64,000 nt of DNA from Nonomuraea wenchangensis (GTDB lineage Bacteria; Actinomycetota; Actinomycetes; Streptosporangiales; Streptosporangiaceae). Numbering within the stretch: the stretch's first letter is position 1; each line of letters begins with the position of its first letter. The position numbers and the translations under genes are program-made. The notes beneath the pieces were generated by a model. The model was given only the letters and a program-made list of their open reading frames with translations. It did no database searches and had not been told where the DNA came from. Location: assembly GCF_900111685.1 (NCBI RefSeq), contig NZ_FOHX01000013.1:142364-206363 (forward strand). Reading direction: 5' to 3'. This document shows, one piece after another, positions 59,045 to 64,000 of the stretch.

Positions 59045-61078
59045 GTGCACGTCTTACGGTGGTGGAGATTGCGGAGCGCGGCCTTCGTCGCGGCGGCTCT
59101 CGTGGCTGCTCTCGTGGCGGCGGGCCTGGTCGCGCCGCAGGCGCAGGCGTCGGCGGGCACCGGCGCCCCCGGCCGCGCCTGCTCCGGCTACGTGGGGCTG
59201 ACCTTCGATGACGGGCCCACCCCCGGCAACACCCCCGCCCTGCTGGCCGCCCTCAGGACCGCCGGGCTGCGCGCCACCATGTTCAACGTCGGCCAGAACG
59301 TGGAGGCGAACCCGGACCTGACGAGAGCGCAGGTCGCGGCCGGCATGTGGATCGGCGACCACAGCTGGGACCACCCCCACATGACGCAGCTCACCGCCGA
59401 GCAGCAGGACGCGCAGATCTCCCGGACCCAGGACGTCGTCGCGCGGGTCACCGGCGCCACACCCCGCCTCTTCCGCCCGCCCTACCTGGAGACCGACGAC
59501 GGGCTGCGCGCGGTGGAGCTCCGGCACGGCCTCACCGAGATCAACGCCGACGTGGACTCCCAGGACTGGAACAACGCCACCGCCGACCAGATCGCGGCGA
59601 AGGCCAGACAGCTGCGGTCCGGCGACGTCATCCTCATGCACGACTGGCCCGCGAACACCGTCCAGGCCATCCCGCGGATCGCCGCCGACCTGCGCGAGCG
59701 CGGCCTGTGCGCCGGAAGGATCTCGCCGGTCACCGGCCGGGCGGTCGCCCCCGGCGCCACGTGCGCCGCCGCGTACCGGACGATCGCCGCCCGCGACGGC
59801 GCCTTCCGCGGCGAGGTCGTCGTGACCAACACCGGCAGCACCCCGCTGGACGGCTGGCGCGTCACGCTGACCCTGCCCGCCGGGGCACGGATCAGCAGCC
59901 TGAAGAACGGCGTAGCCACCGGCGCCACGGGGACGGTGACCGTCACCGGCACCCCTCACAACAGCGCCGTCGGGGCCGGCAGGTCCACCGCGTTCGGGCT
60001 CACCGGCACCGGGGACGGGGCCGTCGCGGGCGTCACGTGCGCCGACCCGTCCGGCGACACGCTGGCCCGTGCCCGCACCGTCGGCCGGGTCGAGGACCTG
60101 GGCGACAGCGTGCGCTACACCTGGCCGGGCATCACCTTCGAGGGTCGCTTCCAGGGCAGCGGGGTCGGGATCGAGCTGAACGACGCCGCCAACGACTACG
60201 ACGTCCAGATCGACGGCGGCGCCCCGGTCACGCTGCGGACGCCCGGCAGGACCACGCACTGGGTGACCGGCCTCGGCGGCGGCGTGCACACCGTGCGCCT
60301 CGCCAAGCGGACCGAGAGCCCATGGACGCCCGGCGAGTTCGGCGGATTCGTCGCCGCGCCAGGAGGCCGCGTCCTCGCCCCGCCCGCCGCCCGCGCCCGG
60401 CAGATCGAGTTCATCGGCGACTCCTGGACCGCCGGCTACGGCAACATGTCGACCAGCCGCGACTGCTCGGCGAGCGGCGGGATCAACCCCAACTCCAACG
60501 CCGACCAGACCTTCGGCGCCCTCACCGCCCGCGCGCTGAACGCCGACCACCAGCTCACGGCCTGGTCCGGGATGGGCATGGTGCGCAACTACAACGGCAG
60601 CAGCCCCGGCACCGACTTCCGCACGTACTACGACCGCACCCTCCAGGCGGCCGGCACCGCGGCCTGGCAGCCGCCCAGGACCTGGAGGCCGCAGGTCGTC
60701 GTGGTCGGCCTCGGCATCAACGACTTCTCCACCCCGCTCAACCCCGGCGAGCCGTGGGCCGACACCGCCGCGCTCGCCGCCGACTTCCGGGCCGCCTACC
60801 TGGGTTTCCTGGCCAAGCTCCGCCTCCGGTACGGCCCCGGCACGTCCATCGTGCTGACCTATCCGACAATGTCCGGCACCCCGCTGGCGGACTCCGTCCA
60901 GCAGGTCGTCCGGGAGCGCAACAGCCAGGGCGACACCCGGGTGTCGGCGCTCCACTACGACAACGACGCCCTCGGGCTCGACCTGCTTGGCTGCGACTGG
61001 CACCCGTCGCTGCACGACCACCGGCTTCTGGCGGGCGCGCTCGGCCGCTTCATCGGGACGCTGCCTGTCCGGTGGTGA
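59045..61078 (+). CDS. Secreted CE4-CBM2-CE2 fusion: polysaccharide deacetylase and acetylesterase
   Basis: 677 aa with GTG start. Signal peptide residues 1-36 (FVAAALVAALVAAGLVAPQA). Residues 47-220: NodB/CE4 deacetylase, with LTFDDGPT (Asp54/55), GDHSWDHPH (His106, His110), RPPYLETDD and LMHDW. Residues ~239-332: CBM2-like beta-sandwich (EVVVTNTGSTPLDGWRVTLT) that would bind cellulose/xylan or chitin. Residues ~345-445: CE2 jelly-roll; 453-677: SGNH esterase with GDSWTAGYG (Ser460) and the C-terminal DWHPSLHDH. It probably acts on acetylated xylan or chitin outside the cell. Two different deacetylation chemistries in one chain is unusual. Confidence 0.9.
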   Translation: MHVLRWWRLRSAAFVAAALVAALVAAGLVAPQAQASAGTGAPGRACSGYVGLTFDDGPTPGNTPALLAALRTAGLRATMFNVGQNVEANPDLTRAQVAAGMWIGDHSWDHPHMTQLTAEQQDAQISRTQDVVARVTGATPRLFRPPYLETDDGLRAVELRHGLTEINADVDSQDWNNATADQIAAKARQLRSGDVILMHDWPANTVQAIPRIAADLRERGLCAGRISPVTGRAVAPGATCAAAYRTIAARDGAFRGEVVVTNTGSTPLDGWRVTLTLPAGARISSLKNGVATGATGTVTVTGTPHNSAVGAGRSTAFGLTGTGDGAVAGVTCADPSGDTLARARTVGRVEDLGDSVRYTWPGITFEGRFQGSGVGIELNDAANDYDVQIDGGAPVTLRTPGRTTHWVTGLGGGVHTVRLAKRTESPWTPGEFGGFVAAPGGRVLAPPAARARQIEFIGDSWTAGYGNMSTSRDCSASGGINPNSNADQTFGALTARALNADHQLTAWSGMGMVRNYNGSSPGTDFRTYYDRTLQAAGTAAWQPPRTWRPQVVVVGLGINDFSTPLNPGEPWADTAALAADFRAAYLGFLAKLRLRYGPGTSIVLTYPTMSGTPLADSVQQVVRERNSQGDTRVSALHYDNDALGLDLLGCDWHPSLHDHRLLAGALGRFIGTLPVRW

Positions 61079-61552
61079 CGGTCCGGCCGTCCTGGTGGCG
61101 TTCCAGGACGGCTTGCAACCCGCTCCCGAGAGCCCGTCGGCCACGTTGATCACGTGAGTCGGGCGAGGAGCGAGGGAAGGCTGCCGAGCATGCACGACAA
61201 GAGGAAGATCCTCACGGCGGCTGGGGGCTGCTGGTCGCCGTGGGGACCGCCGGGACGGGGGCGCCGTGGCGGCCGCTGCGGCGGCGTCCGATGAGGTGAT
61301 CGTGGCGTGCGCCGGAACGGACGGGGTGCTGTGCGTCCCGGGCGACCCAATCGCCCACCCCGACCGCCACCCCCACCATCTCGCCGACCAGCACCCGTCA
61401 CCGAGCCCCACCGCCATCCCTCCTCAGCCGCCCTCGCGTCGAGCGCGCGCCGAGCCGGCAGCGCCTCGCGAAGCGCTACGACCGAGACAGCTCACGGACA
61501 GAGGCCGGGCTTGGTGCCGTGTCCTTGTCATGGTGCGGCGTTAGGGCGCTGG
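61079..61552 (+). other. Gene-free interval with terminator and secreted-protein debris
   Basis: Starts with the terminator at 61086-61112. Around 61190 an ATG opens MHDKRKILTAAG followed by a frame change to LLVAVGTAGTGA, which resembles a broken signal peptide. The rest is Pro/Ala/Arg-rich with no credible coding. Confidence 0.45.
61086..61112 (+). terminator. Terminator hairpin of esterase gene
   Basis: GCCGTCCTGG and CCAGGACGGC form a perfect 10-bp stem with a 7-nt loop, starting 8 bp after the stop. No U-tract, as usual in GC-rich actinomycetes. Confidence 0.8.
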
Positions 61553-61975
61553 TCAGCGGGTGTCTCGGGCAGTAGGGGCGCGACGGTGGGGATGCGGAGT
61601 CGTTCGACGGCGTCGCGGGCTTCTTCGTCGGGGCGTACGTCGTAGCCGAGGGTGGTGCTGGGGCTGGCGTGGCCGGCCAGGCGGGCGGTCATGATCACGT
61701 TGGCCTGCGGCAGGAGGTTGGAGATGAAGGTGCGGTGCAGGTCGTGGGGCCGTACTGGGGTGGTGGCGGCCTGCTGGGTGCGATTGGCGAGGATTGCGTA
61801 CAGTGCCGCGGCGGGCGGCGAAGGTGTTGACCGGGATACGGCGTTGTTTGTCGCCCTTGCCGATGACGGTGAGCATGTGCTGGGCCCGGTCGTAGTCGGC
61901 GTACTGCAGGGCGACCAGTTCGGCGCGGCGCAGGCCGCAGGCGTCCAGCGAGGAAAACATCTCCGCCCACCGACA
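61553..61975 (-). pseudogene. Truncated tyrosine-recombinase (integrase) remnant
   Basis: The catalytic C-terminal half reads MFSSLDACGLRRAELVALQY (Arg), TVIGKGDKQRRIPVNTFAAR (Lys), then changes frame to ALYAILANRTQQAATTPVRP, HDLHRTFISNLLPQANVIMT (HxxR) and ARLAGHASPSTTLGYDVRPD (His, Tyr), ending EARDAVERLRIPTVAPLLPE. One frameshift near 61815. There is no N-terminal core-binding domain. It is the only trace of an integrated element at this spot. Confidence 0.7.
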
Positions 61976-62117
61976 GCTGTGAGATGACGGTCGCCTCGGC
62001 TGCAGAGGCAGGCGGTAACAAGGCCACGCGCCGCGCATCAGCAGATGAGTTGCCGGACGTGCGGCGCTTGCCCGGCGATGGGGGCTCGACGCCAAGCTGT
62101 CCCGGCCGGTGAGTCGC

Positions 62118-63242
62118 TTATCTACAGGGCGTGTAGGGCGAGTCCTTCAGGGAGTAGTCCGAAGACTTCTTGATCGAGTTGAAGCTCAGCTTCGTGGTGC
62201 CGGTGCAGAAGCTGCTCGTCGCGGTCTCGTACTCGACGTGGAAGACGGGCTTCCCAGCCTTGATGAAGGCATTGAGGGCGGAGCACTCGTCGTACTGGTA
62301 GCACTCCTCGTTGATTGCGTAGTCGAAGTCGGGTTCCAGTTCCTTGGCCTGGCTGAGGTCGTTCTTGAGCGCCACGGACATGCCCTTGGCGTGCGCCAAA
62401 GCGGCCAGCGCCCGGTTGTAGATGAGCTGGGTGGCGGGGGTGACGGTCCATCCGGTGACCGACTTGCCCTCCTCGTGCGCGTTGACGACGTCGAACTCGA
62501 CGCCGTCGAAACCGGCGCTCGCACACTTGTCCACGCGGGCCTTCATCATTTTCAGCAGGAAGTCCCGCTGGCCCTGGTCGTTGTTGATGTTGGCCCAGCG
62601 CTCGTTCGGGAACTCGTCGCTGAAGGGCTTGCCGAGCAGGCTGTTGCCGTGGGCCTTGTCCCAGTCGGTGAACTGCTTGTAGTCGGGCCGGAAGTCCTCG
62701 ATCGAGCCGGCGTCGATGTAGCAGATCGCCTTGGCCCCGCGCGCGTGAATGGCGTTGACCGCTGCGGTGTTGAGCGTGGTGCCGTCGCCGGCGTAGAGGT
62801 CGATGTCGAACACGACCGGCCTGACGCAGGCGCCCCCGCTCTGCGGGACCGCGCAGATGTCCACGTTGACGCCACCGGTGGCGGAGTATTTCGAGTTCGC
62901 CTCGAGCTGGTACTGCCAGCGGCTGGCAAGCGCCGGGCGCCAGATGCCGGCGTTTGCCGTCGGAGTGCCGCTGCCGGTGGCAGCCGGGGTCGGGCTCTTC
63001 GTGGGCGTCTTGGTCGGCTTCGCGGTCGCAGTGGGCTTCTTGGTGGGCGTGGCATGCCTGCTGGGGCTGGCGCTCACGGTCGGGGTGGCTGCGGGGCCGG
63101 CGGTCGCCGCGTTCGCGACGGTCGAGGGGATGGCCGCCAGCGAGGTCAGGGCCAGCGCGGCTGTCGCGATCGTGCGTACGGCCGGGGACACGGATGCCGG
63201 CGCGGCGACCGAGCTTGAACGAGGCCCTCGGGTGTTACTCAC
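62118..63242 (-). CDS. Secreted GH114-type glycoside hydrolase
   Basis: 374 aa. GTG start at 63242 with GAGGAG 5 nt ahead; upstream in-frame codons are dispensable. Signal peptide (TIATAALALTSLAAIPSTVA, ANA), then a Thr/Pro/Lys-rich linker of ~45 residues (TPTKKPTATAKPTKTPTKSP). Catalytic TIM barrel: WQYQLEANSKYSAT, VFDIDLYAGDGTTLNTAAV, AICYIDAGSIEDFRPDYKQF, GFDGVEFDVVNAHE, SVALKNDLSQAKELEPDFDY, AINEECYQYDECSA. This is the endo-alpha-1,4-polygalactosaminidase (GH114) family, which hydrolyses galactosamine-containing polymers. Asp/Glu in the FDxD and EFD motifs are the likely catalysts. Confidence 0.9.
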   Translation of the reverse strand: MSNTRGPRSSSVAAPASVSPAVRTIATAALALTSLAAIPSTVANAATAGPAATPTVSASPSRHATPTKKPTATAKPTKTPTKSPTPAATGSGTPTANAGIWRPALASRWQYQLEANSKYSATGGVNVDICAVPQSGGACVRPVVFDIDLYAGDGTTLNTAAVNAIHARGAKAICYIDAGSIEDFRPDYKQFTDWDKAHGNSLLGKPFSDEFPNERWANINNDQGQRDFLLKMMKARVDKCASAGFDGVEFDVVNAHEEGKSVTGWTVTPATQLIYNRALAALAHAKGMSVALKNDLSQAKELEPDFDYAINEECYQYDECSALNAFIKAGKPVFHVEYETATSSFCTGTTKLSFNSIKKSSDYSLKDSPYTPCR

Positions 63243-63584
63243 ATCATCTCCTCGAGTGCGGACAATTTCGGCGCCCAGACAAGCGGCCACCGATGATCTT
63301 GTCAACTTGCCCGGCTCAACGAGGAATCGTGTGGCGGAGACAGCCGGTCCCAGCGGGCGCGACCACAGCGACGGCGACCGGCGCCAGTCCGGCGGCGGAG
63401 GCGAGGAAGGCAGCTGCGGGGACTGGGCGGCCCCTGCCCGAGGTCAGCTCGGAGTCGATCACGGAATCCTCCCTGGTTGAGATGATCTTTGAGAAGTTCA
63501 GTTCTCGGTGATCATAAAAGAAACGCACATGCAGTATGCGAATCCACATGGTTTACAGCATGTGCTGATGCTAAATTTCAGTCC
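63243..63584. promoter_or_regulatory. Interval with A/T-rich promoter region and nested dyads
   Basis: 342 bp. The last 120 bp are A/T-rich, with GCACATG (63526) inverted as CATGTGC and the palindrome CAGCA-TG-TGCTG at about 63557-63568, just before the Cys-rich gene. These look like operator symmetry of a plasmid/ICE-type control region. The leftward half is non-coding. Confidence 0.4.
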
Positions 63585-64000
63585 GTGAAGGAGATCAGCT
63601 TCGACCCCAGCGAACCGGACGGCACAACCACGAGCCAGGAGCACGCCGCCGCGTCGCCCGCTCTGCCGCCGACCTCGCCGCCCGGATTCGCACCCGAACG
63701 GGAAGAGGCCGCGGCGCCCCCGACACATCCGAGCGGGGAGGAGCCGCCCCGGGGTGGCCGGGGTCACACCCGCGAGTGTCTGGCCCTGGTCACTGACGAT
63801 GTGCTGCGCCGATGCGCCCGGCCCGGCTGTGGCCGCGCCAAGCCCGAGCGTGAGCCCGGCAAGGGCGGCCGTCCCAGCAAGTACTGCTGCAAGCTGTGCG
63901 GCAACGAGGCCAGCCGGGCCGCCGACAGCGCTCCCGCCGCGATGGTCACGCACACCGCGGTCAGCGCCTTCACCGCCGAAGCCGGGCAGATCCGCGCGGC
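63585..64000 (+). CDS. Cys-rich plasmid/ICE-like protein (3' end outside window)
   Basis: At least 138 aa. No Met upstream in frame; a GTG at 63585 is used. Pro/Glu/Ala-rich first ~55 residues precede a cysteine cluster: TRECLALVTDD, RRCARPGCGRAKPER, PSKYCCKLCGNEASRAA, enough for one zinc site. It ends MVTHTAVSAFTAEAGQIRA, with a helical start. N-terminal Cys clusters with PSKYC...C belong to replication/partition-region proteins of actinomycete mobile elements in my recollection. The gene continues past the window. Confidence 0.55.
   Translation, partial: MKEISFDPSEPDGTTTSQEHAAASPALPPTSPPGFAPEREEAAAPPTHPSGEEPPRGGRGHTRECLALVTDDVLRRCARPGCGRAKPEREPGKGGRPSKYCCKLCGNEASRAADSAPAAMVTHTAVSAFTAEAGQIRA

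Noticed and set aside
63498..63953. Minus-strand open frame with a hydrophobic N-terminus
   Set aside because: Shadow of the plus-strand Cys-rich gene; no start or ribosome site of its own.

Overview
The window is chromosomal DNA of a high-GC Gram-positive actinomycete. Codon third positions are almost all G or C, GTG starts are frequent, several genes look leaderless, and the families present (DUF4037, Rv2578c-type radical SAM, XRE-MurA fusion, CU044_5270-type sigma partner, HATPase_c_2 anti-sigma-like ATPase, TipAS-MerR) are typical of Streptomyces, Nonomuraea, Actinomadura and relatives. Streptosporangiaceae (Nonomuraea-like) is my best guess, from family recall only. There are no rRNA or tRNA genes and no CRISPR array that I can see.

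Left third (1-22 kb): small regulator-plus-target units. These are DUF4037; ArsR with an SRPBCC protein; TipAS-MerR; an alpha/beta hydrolase with its TetR; an anti-sigma-type ATPase translationally coupled to a 28-aa leader; an XRE regulator; a phytanoyl-CoA dioxygenase-like protein; a radical SAM protein; an SMR pump with TetR; GNAT and DUF952; an HTH-MurA fusion followed by a tyrosine recombinase; an SDR divergent from a TetR with tandem operators; an MFS exporter; an L,D-transpeptidase lipoprotein; and RecD2.

Middle-left (22-27.1 kb): an accessory island of visibly lower GC. It holds orphan membrane proteins, a 15-bp-periodic pentapeptide-repeat protein and, on the minus strand, a decayed prophage head-tail module with several frameshifts.

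Middle (27-46 kb): a ProC-like reductase; an ECF sigma factor with its membrane partner; a four-gene minus-strand operon (PadR, ABC ATPase, FtsX-like permease, secreted penicillin/AHL-acylase-type Ntn hydrolase); a kinase-WD40 gene whose kinase N-lobe has been deleted; a second SMR pump with divergent MarR and paired operators; TetR plus SDR; an HD-domain hydrolase; and a beta-lactamase-family hydrolase divergent from a regulator that fuses an IS30-type HTH to a MarR-like domain.

Right (46-64 kb): HxlR with an aldo/keto reductase; a two-component system; an arginase-fold protein with an altered metal ligand; DHFR-like, coiled-coil, GNAT, MFS and Nudix genes; a two-gene unit of unknown function (707 and 289 aa), which is the most novel-looking content; a secreted CE4-CBM2-CE2 triple fusion with a strong terminator; an integrase remnant; a secreted GH114-type glycosidase; and the start of a Cys-rich, plasmid/ICE-like protein running off the window.

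The recurring theme is local autoregulation. Nearly every regulator here has a readable dyad in its own promoter. Functional calls rest on motif and family recall; no searches were run.
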